Below, one piece after another: positions 42,781-52,085 of a stretch of DNA of 64,000 nucleotides; position 1 is the stretch's first letter, and the number at the start of each line of letters is the position of its first letter. The stretch comes from Aurantiochytrium sp. KH105 (Eukaryota > Sar > Bigyra > Thraustochytrida > Thraustochytriidae). The DNA is taken from NCBI GenBank assembly GCA_003116975.1, contig BGKB01000046.1:536338-600337 (forward strand). The letters are read 5' to 3'. Under the pieces are notes generated by a model. The model was not told where the DNA came from. It did not search any database and saw only the letters and a program-made list of their open reading frames with translations. The position numbers and the translations under genes are program-made.

Positions 42781-45018
42781 ATGAGGGTCGGCGGCCACCT
42801 CGTGGACCGCCTCGCCGAGGTCAACCCGCCCTCGCTGGTCTCGTCCCCGGAGCACTGGCGCGCGCGAAGTCAAAACACGCTGGCCTGGCTCTCGAAATGG
42901 CTCCGAAGGAGCATCTCGGCGCCCCTCATGCTCATGTATCTACTTTTGCTCCTGATCAACACTCTTTTGCGCGACAGCAAGGACACCCTTTTGGTGACGA
43001 GCGCAGCTGGCGTCGAAGCCATTCCAATTCTCAAATCGTGGGTCGTCATCCCAGCAAGCTTTGCGTACTTTGTCGTGTACTACAAATTGTCAGAGTGGCT
43101 TAGTCCGCGCCAGCTTTTCATGGTCATTATCTTCGGCTTTAACGCCTTCTACCTCGTCTTTGCCTGGGTCCTCTTCCCCATCCGGAACGAGCTCGTCCCC
43201 GAAGCCACAACGCAGTGGCTCCGCGAGGTTCTGCCACCCAATGCTCAACCATTGCGCCTCCTCATCGAGAACTGGTTGCTGGGCCTCTTCTACGTCATCT
43301 CAGAGCTTTGGGCCTCGGCCGTGTGTCAGCTCATGTTTTGGAAAGTTGCCAACGAAATCGTCTCGGTCGAGGACGCCAAGGGCATCTACCCGCTCATTGG
43401 TGCCTGTGGAAACCTCGGCATGGTCGTGGCGGGCCACCTTTTGCGTGAATTTGCCAATGAGCGCGACATTGTTGCTGCCCACGCATATCTGCGCGTCAAG
43501 TCTTCCCGCTCAAAAGAGCTCAAAGCTGCTCGTCAGGTCGCAGAGTTTGAAGAAAGCGTTGGCTACAGCGTTTTCAGCGACATCTTGCTCCCGTTCACGG
43601 GCCAAAAAATGGATCCTCTCGACCAGGCATGGCAGGGCACGCTTCTCGGTATTTCATTGCTCATGATCCTCTGCTCTGTTGTCATTATGATCGCCTACGA
43701 TGTGGTTCATCGGAGGCAAGCTCGGCTCGAGCGCATGCATGAGCGCGCGCGGTATCTTGATGGTGCAAACACGAACCCTTCTGAATCGGGTTCCTTCAAA
43801 CGCCAAGCGCTCGCCAGCAGCGAGACCCAATTCGGAAACGGACCGCATGACTCGATGATTACAAAGCGACGAACGGGAAGTGGCGCAGTGAAGGAGCTCG
43901 TTTTGGCCGCTAGCGGCGACGATGCTCGCGCCAGTGGCCTCCGTGGGAGCGAGCATGCATCTTCGATGGCGACGCTGTCAAATGCAGCTGATGCTTCTGG
44001 CCATCATACGGATGGCCCCAGTGACGGTCAAGTATTCTCACCACGATTGGCAGGCGAAAATGTCGGCCTTTCCATAAGCGTCACTGACGGTATTGGCGCA
44101 GGCGGAAAGACCGAGGATGAGTTTGCAGATCAAGCCTGGGCAGACGGGAAAGCCCGGCGCGCGGACGACGAGGAGGCGGAAGCGAAGAAGAGGCGATCCA
44201 AAAAGGTCAAAGTTTCCATGCTCGATGGTCTCCGCGCGCTCGCTGGGTCAACGCCGCTGCGATGTGCTGCTATTCTTGTAGTCTCGTATGGCATCTCCAT
44301 TAGTTTGGTCGAGGTCTCTTGGAAAGGCCAGGTCAAAAAGGCTTTGGAAAAGCCGAACGACTACTCTCGATTTATGGGCATGTTTTGGCAAGTCACAGGG
44401 CTTGTGTCGATGGCCTTTATGATTATCGGTCGCGTCATTTTGCAGCGCGTGGGGTACGCGCCAGCCGTGCTCTTTACGCCAGTGTGTATGGCAGTTGCAG
44501 GCTCGCTCTTCTTCTTGGTGTCCATTCTTTCTGACCTTATGTCGGGGCCGAGCGCTGTCTACATTGCCGATTCTATCCCTTGGGCTGCCTACTTTGGCGG
44601 TGCAGCTGTTCTTTTTGCCAAGGCCGCAAAGTACGCCTTTTTTGATGCTACCAAGGAGATCATCTTTATCCCTCTCGACGCCTCATCCAAGAATTTGGGC
44701 AAAGCCGCCATCGATGTTGTAGCGTATCGGCTGTCCAAGTCGGGCGGATCGGTGGTTCTGCAAATTGTCATTTTCTTTTTCGGTTCGATCAGCTCTTCTT
44801 CAGGCTGCATTCCCATCGCTTTGGTTTTTGGCGTCGTCGTCGTGTCCTGGATTCACGCCGCCTTGTCTGCTAATTCCTTTATCAAAGAAGCCCAAGAGAC
44901 CACTAGCGTTGCTCCAGATGGTGTTGGCGATCCTTCGTTCCCTGCGTCGGCCGATGTCTCCGAGTCTTCGGCGTCTGCGGACCGTTTGAACACATCCTCG
45001 AACTCTCATATTGTTTGA
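42781..45018 (+). CDS. ATP/ADP-type nucleotide transporter (TLC family)
   Basis: 745 aa. Members exchange ATP for ADP, or import nucleotides, in plastids, obligate intracellular bacteria and some parasitic eukaryotes. Diagnostic blocks are present: NTLLRDSKDTLLVTSAAGVE in the first helices, ISELWASAVCQLMFW, PLIGACGNLGMVVAG, VEVSWKGQVKKALEKPNDYS, and FDATKEIIFIPLDASSKNLG with KAAIDVVAYRLSKSGGS. There are about eleven or twelve membrane helices. The protein is larger than the usual 500-600 aa because of a long hydrophilic insert (about residues 310-475, Ser/Asp-rich with a basic KKRRSKKVK end) in the central loop. No obvious plastid or mitochondrial targeting peptide precedes the first helix. 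The ATG at 42781 is first in frame. Substrate and target membrane are not determinable here. Confidence 0.94.
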   Translation: MRVGGHLVDRLAEVNPPSLVSSPEHWRARSQNTLAWLSKWLRRSISAPLMLMYLLLLLINTLLRDSKDTLLVTSAAGVEAIPILKSWVVIPASFAYFVVYYKLSEWLSPRQLFMVIIFGFNAFYLVFAWVLFPIRNELVPEATTQWLREVLPPNAQPLRLLIENWLLGLFYVISELWASAVCQLMFWKVANEIVSVEDAKGIYPLIGACGNLGMVVAGHLLREFANERDIVAAHAYLRVKSSRSKELKAARQVAEFEESVGYSVFSDILLPFTGQKMDPLDQAWQGTLLGISLLMILCSVVIMIAYDVVHRRQARLERMHERARYLDGANTNPSESGSFKRQALASSETQFGNGPHDSMITKRRTGSGAVKELVLAASGDDARASGLRGSEHASSMATLSNAADASGHHTDGPSDGQVFSPRLAGENVGLSISVTDGIGAGGKTEDEFADQAWADGKARRADDEEAEAKKRRSKKVKVSMLDGLRALAGSTPLRCAAILVVSYGISISLVEVSWKGQVKKALEKPNDYSRFMGMFWQVTGLVSMAFMIIGRVILQRVGYAPAVLFTPVCMAVAGSLFFLVSILSDLMSGPSAVYIADSIPWAAYFGGAAVLFAKAAKYAFFDATKEIIFIPLDASSKNLGKAAIDVVAYRLSKSGGSVVLQIVIFFFGSISSSSGCIPIALVFGVVVVSWIHAALSANSFIKEAQETTSVAPDGVGDPSFPASADVSESSASADRLNTSSNSHIV

Positions 45019-45893
45019 TTCATGTCTTCCGTATAAAATTAACCTGCAAAGTACTCCTGATCGATGCGCACAAGCAAATGCTCTTTTGCTTTTTTTGTTT
45101 TTCTGCGAAATATCTAAAGTCATCATCCCAAGAGTCGATACAAGACGCGCTTTGCGTGTCATCGGAATCACATATCATGAGACGACTATTGGGCACGGCG
45201 TGGATCCTCCCTCACCTTGCCTTCACAGGACCTGTTTGCCAAAAGGGTGCGCATTTCTTACGAGCGCGTATACTTACTTTGATGATTTCATAGTCATCTT
45301 TGCGTGAAAACCTGGCAGGATCGACTGCCTGACTGTGAATTTGGACTTTCACAGTCATGAGATGGTATTGTCAAGTACTTTTGTTGCCTTCGCACGATTC
45401 AATGCTGTCGCCACTCCTCGTGCGGCCCTCAAAAACCTGCAAAAGAATCAGTGGCCGTGATCAAGTCCATGAGGAAAAGATTGTCGTGCACAGTCTATCT
45501 CGTCCTGAGCGGCCACAGTCTTGGGCAATAGATTTGCCGCGCGGCTTCACAGCTTCGTCTACTCACAGTCAGCTGCAGATGGACGCAAAGATGATAGGCC
45601 TACTACTACGTATCAAAGTGGCAAGCAACAATGGTGACTCGGTCAAAACCAATGACGAAAAAAAAAAAGGAATCCAGAAAGCCTCTCCCGCGCGACGAAC
45701 GGCAGATCCGAACGGCAGATCGGTGCCGGCCGACGGAGGAGGACCGCGCACGGCGGCTTGCGCACGCAGCGGCGGCAGTGGCGGCGGTAGCGGCGACCGC
45801 GAAAGCAGCGACTGCGACGCAGCAGAGCTGCAAGAGGAGCGCTTGCGACGCCGCGGAGCATCGAGACGCGAGAAAGAAGACCGCGAGCTCGTC
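45019..45893. other. Spacer and leader of the FtsJ-like gene
   Basis: 875 bp. From 45357 an in-frame ATG opens a frame that continues into the FtsJ-like protein; its product is polar low-complexity sequence. I treat it as leader, but a longer protein is possible. Confidence 0.5.
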
Positions 45894-47885
45894 ATGCCCA
45901 AGTACGTCCCGCCGCACTTGCGCGGACAAGCTGCCGAAGGCGCTGGAAATGATGCAGGCCCGCCCCCGCCTGGTCCGCCTCCGCCTGGACCTCCTGCGAG
46001 CCAAGGCTTCACGGGACGTGGTTTCGGGGCTGGCGGAAACAGCGGCTTTGGTGGTGGTGGCGGTGGCTTTGGCGGCGGCGGCGGCGGCGGAAGCCGCTGG
46101 GACCGACTCGATGCGCCAGAGAGACCCAAGCCGCTCCTGCCCAAGGTTCATGAGCAAAGCCTGAACGAGAGCAAGGTCTCGTGGAGTAAGATCCATGCAC
46201 GCACTAGAAATTCTCAACTAGCCTCCGGTCCGGGGTCTGGTCCCGCGCCGACGCCTGCATCTGCACCTACACCTGTAGCCAAGCCTGGAGCACCCTCGCG
46301 AGCCTCCACAAATGGCCCTTCGGGCGATGGATCAGCAGGGGCAGGAGGAGCAGCAACAGCAGGAGCAGAAAATGCTGAAGATGCTCGCGAGAAAACACCA
46401 GAAGAAATTGCCAAGGAGCGGGAAGAGGCCGAAAAGGAGCGGCACCCAGACATGCACTCTGTGGAAACTGTGGCATTGTCCACATTTTTCGAAGGCAACA
46501 GCGAAACCTACCGTACCTGGGCCCGCGTACGATCAGAGGGATACTCCAACAAGCATATTAGTCACTTTTTCGAGCGCAAGAAGTCAACGCGCGACTCCGG
46601 GGGGAAGCGCGCAGGAGCATACCATGGTGCTGATATCAAGCCCATCTTTACACAGTTTTACAAGTACGCCGTTGATATTGACAACGGTCTCGCGTACACG
46701 GAGCGTATGATCGACGTTGCAGAGAGCCAAGGGAATGCATGGTTCATTGACTTTGGCTACGCTCCCGGCGGCATGTCAGATCTTCTCCTCAACGCGCACG
46801 AAAACATTCATGGCTGCGGCGTCACCCTGGATCCAGGTGAGGGCGGCAACATTTACGTCGAAGCGCTCGACCGTCATCCTCGCTTTCACCCGTATATTGG
46901 TGATGTGATCGAAATGGCGCGCGAGGACGTGGACCTCAAGATGGCAACAGGCTTGCCGCTGGACTTTGAGGGATTCGATCTCGTCATTGTCGGCATCACT
47001 ATTCATCAGGAATGGGATGGACCCAACATGAACGAGCTCAAAGATCTCTTGCATTTTTCGCAGCTCTACTTTGCCTACAAGTACCTGAAACCAGGCGGTA
47101 TGGTCATGCAGCGCATGCACATGAGTGTGCGTCTCGTTGATGCTCACATGCTTTCGCTGTTGCTTTCGAGTTTCAACATTGACAAGTTTACAGGCCTCGA
47201 AGTGGGTCGCAAGCGCCTCGAGGAGCGCAAGAAGGAGGTCGCAGCGCGCAAGGCCGCTCGCGAGGAAGAAGCCGCACGGGAAAAGGCGGAAAAGGAAAAG
47301 GCTCAGCCCCCTAGCGGCTTGTCCAAGCTCGAAATGCTCGCAGCCAAAATGGAGGAGCAGACCCTTGCCCAGAGCGAAGCCGCGCAAGGCGAGCTCACTG
47401 CATACGCTTGGAACAATCTGGGTCTGACGGCAGTGGCAAGCAAGCCCTTTTCCACTTTTTCCATGCGAAAGACGTATTGGGTCATGTATCACGGCTTTGA
47501 CTGCTCTGAAGAAGACCGCAAGGCGGTGCTCGATCGCATTACAACGCTGGTGCAACCCGAGCTCTTCGCGTATGGCTACGATGCAGAAAAGGAGAAGTTC
47601 AACAAACCGATTCTCATGGACATGAATATCCATGACCTGCTCGACAAGTATGGCCACCAGATGGTCAAGGTTCTCGAATCCGTGTGGATCAAGCAGGTCG
47701 AGGCCTTGGAGGGTTTCATGGCGGGTCAAACCGACAAGATGTGCCGTGATGGCATTGCCTGTCGTCGTCGCCACTGCAACATGGCCCATCGCCCCTCGGA
47801 CATGATTCCTTCTGTACTCGAGGCTCTTAACGCTGTCGATGTGCGTGCGCGGCCCCGCCTCCAGGAACTTGGGCTTATGAACTAA
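45894..47885 (+). CDS. FtsJ-like methyltransferase-fold protein with CCCH finger
   Basis: 663 aa from the ATG at 45894 (MPKYVPPHLRG); an in-frame ATG at 45357 would add 179 low-complexity residues. The YVPPHLR motif and the following Pro/Gly-rich, Phe-Gly-rich stretch resemble the N-termini of RNA-binding proteins such as DDX3 helicases. A Rossmann methyltransferase domain follows, with a SAM-binding motif (WFIDFGYAPGGMSDLLL), a second strand ending CGVTLDPGEGG, FDLVIVGITIH and YKYLKPGGMVMQRMH. In active RrmJ/FtsJ and cap 2'-O enzymes the third and fourth strands carry a catalytic Asp and Lys; here the corresponding spots read VGI and QRM, so activity is doubtful. A charged coiled coil (VAARKAAREEEAAREKAEKE) sits inside the domain. 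The C-terminus has a C-x5-C-x4-C-x3-H zinc finger (CRDGIACRRRHCNMAH). Likely an RNA-associated protein. Confidence 0.85.
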   Translation: MPKYVPPHLRGQAAEGAGNDAGPPPPGPPPPGPPASQGFTGRGFGAGGNSGFGGGGGGFGGGGGGGSRWDRLDAPERPKPLLPKVHEQSLNESKVSWSKIHARTRNSQLASGPGSGPAPTPASAPTPVAKPGAPSRASTNGPSGDGSAGAGGAATAGAENAEDAREKTPEEIAKEREEAEKERHPDMHSVETVALSTFFEGNSETYRTWARVRSEGYSNKHISHFFERKKSTRDSGGKRAGAYHGADIKPIFTQFYKYAVDIDNGLAYTERMIDVAESQGNAWFIDFGYAPGGMSDLLLNAHENIHGCGVTLDPGEGGNIYVEALDRHPRFHPYIGDVIEMAREDVDLKMATGLPLDFEGFDLVIVGITIHQEWDGPNMNELKDLLHFSQLYFAYKYLKPGGMVMQRMHMSVRLVDAHMLSLLLSSFNIDKFTGLEVGRKRLEERKKEVAARKAAREEEAAREKAEKEKAQPPSGLSKLEMLAAKMEEQTLAQSEAAQGELTAYAWNNLGLTAVASKPFSTFSMRKTYWVMYHGFDCSEEDRKAVLDRITTLVQPELFAYGYDAEKEKFNKPILMDMNIHDLLDKYGHQMVKVLESVWIKQVEALEGFMAGQTDKMCRDGIACRRRHCNMAHRPSDMIPSVLEALNAVDVRARPRLQELGLMN

Positions 47886-48368
47886 AAGCGCAAGTTCAAG
47901 CGCAAGTGCTCAAACGTTAGCGTGCAAACGAAAGCGCAAGACTTGTGGGGCCTGCCGAAGTTCTCTTTATAGCGGTCTATTCCGCACCTTTTCATTTTGG
48001 TAAAAACAAACTCAAGCTTCATTCGGTTTCTGATTTCTTAACGCCCGCCCGTTCTCTCGGATGACTCTTCTTCCCGCACGCGGAGCCATCTTCACTTCGC
48101 CTGATCGAGCTGAGAACGAGATAAAGCGTGGAAGTCGCCAAGAAGAGAAATTCGAGAAAAGAAACACTCCAAGTCCGAGTCGCTCGTCACTTGAAACGGC
48201 CTAGAAAACGCTACAATCCCAAGAACCGTCGAGGGCAAGCGCGCCGGCGGGCATGGGCCGAGAGCCGTGACGCACGGGGGACTGGCGCAGGTGGAGAGGC
48301 GAGAGGTTGTCGGGTTTTCGCTCGCGCTTGTCACTTGAAAGGGCAAGCTCGACCAAGAGTAGAAAACG
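47886..48368. other. Spacer upstream of TPR gene
   Basis: 483 bp with no recognisable element; a short repeated GCGCAAG stretch lies just after the FtsJ-like stop. Confidence 0.5.
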
Positions 48369-49667
48369 ATGATGGGCGGTGGCGGCGGCGGCGGCGGGGG
48401 CGGCGGCTTTCAGGAGCTCTTGCAGCAGGCTGCGGCGCTCAAAGGCGAACAGGTCAAGGCGGAGCGACGGAAGTTCGAAGCGCAACCGACGTTCTTGCAG
48501 AATACTTTGTTCCACTGTAGACACGAGACCGTCGAAGAGGCGCGGAATCTCAAAGACGTTGAGGCCCGCCTCGAAGCAGCAGCTCGCTTTAAAGATGAAG
48601 GCAACGCACTCTTTGCCAAGGGCGCCGCTTTAGAGGCCAGCGACATGTACGAGAGGTGTATCGGTTGCTTTTGGTACATTGCAACCTCAGAGCCCAACTT
48701 CAAAGAAAAGGGTGTCAAGGATGAGCACCTTTCATATCGTCAAGACTTTCTCGGAGACGAGCGTGTGAAGAAGCTCGTCGCCACTGCGCTCGTAAACGCT
48801 GCGAGTTGCCATCAAAAGTTCAACAACTGGGACACTTGCGTGCAGAATTGCACGCACGCCCTCGACCTTGACGAGACAAATGTCAAGGCCCTGTACCGGC
48901 GGGCCCAGGCGCGCACCATTCCCGTCAGCTGCGGCGCTCTCGATCTCGATCTTGCCATCAAAGACCTTAAGCGCGCGTTGGCCCTCAAGGCCGATGATCG
49001 TGCACTGCGCAAGATGTACAGCGAGCTTGTCGCTCAGCGAACACGACAGCGCGAAAGTGACAAGAAAACCTTTACTGGCATCTTCGAACGGGCAGATCTC
49101 GGAACACGCGACGACGAGAGCACCGCCAAACCCAGTGCAAGGGGCACTATAGGAAAGGAAAACGCAAGTGGGGTAGGAAATGCTGCGGAAAAAGAGATTC
49201 TCATGTACAAGGATGTGGCCGCCTCCCTTCGGCAGCAAGGGCGTGACAGTGACGCTGCGCAGGTCGAGGACGCCATCGCACAAGCTGAAGAGAGCTTGAT
49301 GCGAAAGAAAATTCTCGCCAGCAACTCATTTGAGCAGCCCACAAAGGAAATGATTCGCGAGGCGCGCGAGGAGCATGGCATCGACCTTACAGACCCGGAC
49401 GTTCAAGCAGAATTGCAGCGGCAGTGGGAACGTCGAGCGCAGGGCCTTGACCCTGCTGCTGATGATGATGCAGACGCTGACGCGGATGCTGCACCTCAGG
49501 TAAGAGAGGACATGAGCGACACTCGCATGACCATGTACATTGTTATGGTTGGGGTCATTGCAACGCTAATTTTCTCGGGTATCATACCTTGGATTGCATC
49601 TAGCCGCATGACGCATTCTCTCGAGCAACCTCGTGAAGTCCTGTTTGCTCACGAAGATGAGTTGTAA
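48369..49667 (+). CDS. TPR co-chaperone-like tail-anchored protein
   Basis: 432 aa. Residues 3-13 are poly-Gly. A TPR domain spans about 65-215: FKDEGNALFAKGAALEASDMYERCI, then LVNAASCHQKFNNWDTCVQN and VKALYRRAQAR with DLKRALALKAD, the pattern of three TPR units as in FKBP8, AIP and cyclophilin-40. No FKBP or cyclophilin catalytic domain is present. An acidic helical region follows, then near the C-terminus one membrane helix (MYIVMVGVIATLIFSGIIPW) with a short lumenal tail, giving a tail-anchored topology at the ER or outer mitochondrial membrane. The TPR surface probably binds the C-terminus of Hsp70/Hsp90; this is inferred from the family. An aataaa-like signal lies about 15 bp after the stop. 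Confidence 0.88.
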   Translation: MMGGGGGGGGGGGFQELLQQAAALKGEQVKAERRKFEAQPTFLQNTLFHCRHETVEEARNLKDVEARLEAAARFKDEGNALFAKGAALEASDMYERCIGCFWYIATSEPNFKEKGVKDEHLSYRQDFLGDERVKKLVATALVNAASCHQKFNNWDTCVQNCTHALDLDETNVKALYRRAQARTIPVSCGALDLDLAIKDLKRALALKADDRALRKMYSELVAQRTRQRESDKKTFTGIFERADLGTRDDESTAKPSARGTIGKENASGVGNAAEKEILMYKDVAASLRQQGRDSDAAQVEDAIAQAEESLMRKKILASNSFEQPTKEMIREAREEHGIDLTDPDVQAELQRQWERRAQGLDPAADDDADADADAAPQVREDMSDTRMTMYIVMVGVIATLIFSGIIPWIASSRMTHSLEQPREVLFAHEDEL

Positions 49668-50045
49668 AGTGATGTGAAACGAAAATAAATAACTTCTTTT
49701 TACTATAAAAATCTGGAACGAGTCCTCAAAGGAGCAAAAGCATTCGTTCGACCCACCCGTCGATGTTTTTTTCTTGCTATGAAGCGTTGCCTTCGCCGGC
49801 CCCTGACTATGAGATAATGAGGTGCGTGGTTGCAACGCATAAATGAATTACCGGACGTATGGACGTATGGATGGATGGATGGATGAATGGATGGATGCAT
49901 GATAATTTGCTTGAGAGCTGCCTTGATGTGAAACGAACAACTAACTAACCCAGAAAACAGGAGCAACGACGTGTTAGCTCAGCCAGCCAGCTAGCTAACC
50001 AGCTAGCCAGCCAGCCAGCCAACCAGCCATGACCTCGTGCATCGA
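49668..50045. repeat. Convergent spacer with GGAT and AGCC repeats
   Basis: Contains GGAT-type units (about 49848-49902) and a compound AGCC/AGCT tract (49977-50030) that ends close to the lipase stop codon. Confidence 0.8.
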
Positions 50046-52085
50046 TCAGGTCGCTGCCATCAGCGAATCTGCTCCCTGCTGTCCACCGCGGAATGAAGCG
50101 TGCTTGTGTCTGTGCTTCGGCGAGCGAGGCTTTTTCGGGTGCGGCCTGTGCTTTTGCCGATCTGCCCAACCAGGGGGATCGAGGGCCTGCTCAAAGAGCT
50201 CGATGTTTTGCTGAAATACCCAGCCAGCAAGATTGGCAAGAAGATTCGCAAGCTCGGCCGAGTAGTGAAGCTTGGATGTGGGGATGTGCGGAAAAGAAGT
50301 AAACGGCCCGTGGCGACGGAGACTCGTGGGGTCATCTACATGCTTGCGGGGCTGCACAAGCTTGCGCGTCTCTTCAGGAAGACGACGTTCCCACTCGAGT
50401 GCGCGGCTTAGGTACACCCACGTCACATTTACATCGTGGCCTGCGCCAATTCCCCAGTAGGTGTTTTCGATGGTTCTCAGCGCCTGGCGAACCACAATTC
50501 CCCGCCCCTTGGCCTGAGCCTGCTGCATCTGATCAATGAGCGCCACGAGCTGGAAACGGGGAAAGACCTGATTGTGAAAGAGGTTCTCTACAACTGACTT
50601 CTTCTCATGGTCGACGCCGAAGAGAGACGTGAGCGCAGGGTCCACTTCGAGAATGCCCGGTTCTCGCTGAAAAGGATTGTAGCGCGAGCGCGGACTGAGT
50701 GGAATTGGCGAGTGAATAAAGACGACAACCTCGCGCAAACGCCGCCGTAAGAGCGCCAGAATGCCGAGATTTTCCAGGCTGGCGGCATCTGAAACGAGAA
50801 CCGCCTGCGAACGCACAGGCTCGTCAATGCTTCGCGTGACCGGGGACCAATACTCCACGCGCATACCAATGGTATTGTCAAGGTACGCGAGTAGAGGCGA
50901 GCCAGAAAGAAAGGACCCTGGGGCAAAAGAGGATGCCGCGACGGCGTGGCCGAGCGAGAACTGCTCCTCGGGCATGGGGACATTTTGCAGAATGGTCGTG
51001 TAATTAAACGGCCCGAGACCGGGAAAACCCTTGTCCACCACGCCGCCAAAGGCAAAAGTCTCTACGTAACCTCCAACGCTCAGATTCGCTGGGCGTGGCG
51101 GTGCATACTTGAGTTCCAGGTACTGGGGCGACCCAACGTAGAGCGCATTGAATTCAATGGGAACGTAGTTGTCATCGTCCACGCTAAAGGGCTCGACCAC
51201 AAGTGGTCCAAGGATTGCCGCATTGACAATTGAAAAGGGGCGATTCGAGCAAGCATCGGCCCCTCCACAGCGAATTACAAACGACTGATTCTTGAGCACC
51301 GGATTCCGCGCAACAACCGCGTCACGACGTTCCGTGGACCATGCTGCTTGGTCGCCCCACTCGATCCCAGCAGGTTCCAGAAAGGTCTGCCAGATGGCTG
51401 CGGGGTATACCTCTGGCGGGTCCATGCGGTCCCAGAGAAGTTTGAGGGCAACCTGCTCGAGCAAGTCTCGCTTCACGGGCGACGCGCGAGCGCACTTTTC
51501 GTCGAGGTCGCCAAGTGCGTCCATGGTAAGCTTCTCGGGAGGAATGATCTCGCCAAGAAAATCTGCGTCGCTGAGACCAATCTTTTCGGGCTGATAGTAG
51601 GTGAAGGCAGCGTTGGCCCAGGAGCCTCCGGACACGGAGCTAACGTATCTCGTGCGATTGAGAAGATTTGCGTCGAGGAGGCCGCGCAGGTAGCCGAGAG
51701 AGCACGTGTAGGCGCGCGCGCCGCCTCCAGACAGCGAGAACCCGGTTTCATGCGTGTTGTGCATGACTTCGATCTCTGGGTACTCGGGGTGAAACTCATT
51801 GGGAGTTCGACCGTCACTCTCCTCCTCCTGTTGCTGCTGCTGTTTCTTGTGCTGCTGCTGGTGTTGCACGACCTTGATCATGGGATCCATGTTCCACGCC
51901 TGCGCAGACACGCACGAGCCACTCGGCCCGGGCTCGGTGTCGGTCATCCGCCCATCCAGGCCCACGTCAGCGCCGGCCGCAAAGACGAAGAGTAGCGCGA
52001 CGATAAGCGTCACTACGACAACGCTGCAGGCCGGAGAAGCAGTAGTCGCCGCCGCCGTGCTCTTGCGCCGGTTGCCGGGCGTCAT
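50046..52085 (-). CDS. cPLA2/patatin-like phospholipase with N-terminal membrane anchor
   Basis: 679 aa from the ATG at 52085. Residues ~22-43 (SVVVVTLIVALLFVFAAGA) form a membrane anchor or signal. A poly-Gln/acidic stretch follows. The lipase core starts at FSLSGGGARAYTCSLGYLRG, the glycine-rich oxyanion-hole motif. YVSSVSGGSWANAAF carries the nucleophile Ser in the SGGSW form seen in cytosolic phospholipase A2 and fungal phospholipase B. The partner Asp is probably that in LVSDAASLENLG, near where cPLA2 has its catalytic Asp. Several N-glycosylation sequons (NRT, NQS, NLS, NYT) suggest a lumenal or extracellular domain. The C-terminal tail is basic and Pro/Lys/His-rich. Predicted to release fatty acids from phospholipids; exact positional specificity is unknown. 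Confidence 0.86.
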   Translation of the reverse strand: MTPGNRRKSTAAATTASPACSVVVVTLIVALLFVFAAGADVGLDGRMTDTEPGPSGSCVSAQAWNMDPMIKVVQHQQQHKKQQQQQEEESDGRTPNEFHPEYPEIEVMHNTHETGFSLSGGGARAYTCSLGYLRGLLDANLLNRTRYVSSVSGGSWANAAFTYYQPEKIGLSDADFLGEIIPPEKLTMDALGDLDEKCARASPVKRDLLEQVALKLLWDRMDPPEVYPAAIWQTFLEPAGIEWGDQAAWSTERRDAVVARNPVLKNQSFVIRCGGADACSNRPFSIVNAAILGPLVVEPFSVDDDNYVPIEFNALYVGSPQYLELKYAPPRPANLSVGGYVETFAFGGVVDKGFPGLGPFNYTTILQNVPMPEEQFSLGHAVAASSFAPGSFLSGSPLLAYLDNTIGMRVEYWSPVTRSIDEPVRSQAVLVSDAASLENLGILALLRRRLREVVVFIHSPIPLSPRSRYNPFQREPGILEVDPALTSLFGVDHEKKSVVENLFHNQVFPRFQLVALIDQMQQAQAKGRGIVVRQALRTIENTYWGIGAGHDVNVTWVYLSRALEWERRLPEETRKLVQPRKHVDDPTSLRRHGPFTSFPHIPTSKLHYSAELANLLANLAGWVFQQNIELFEQALDPPGWADRQKHRPHPKKPRSPKHRHKHASFRGGQQGADSLMAAT

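Noticed and set aside
46776-47789. 337-codon antisense frame over the FtsJ-like gene
   Set aside because: It is a shadow; the plus strand has clear SAM-binding and CCCH motifs.
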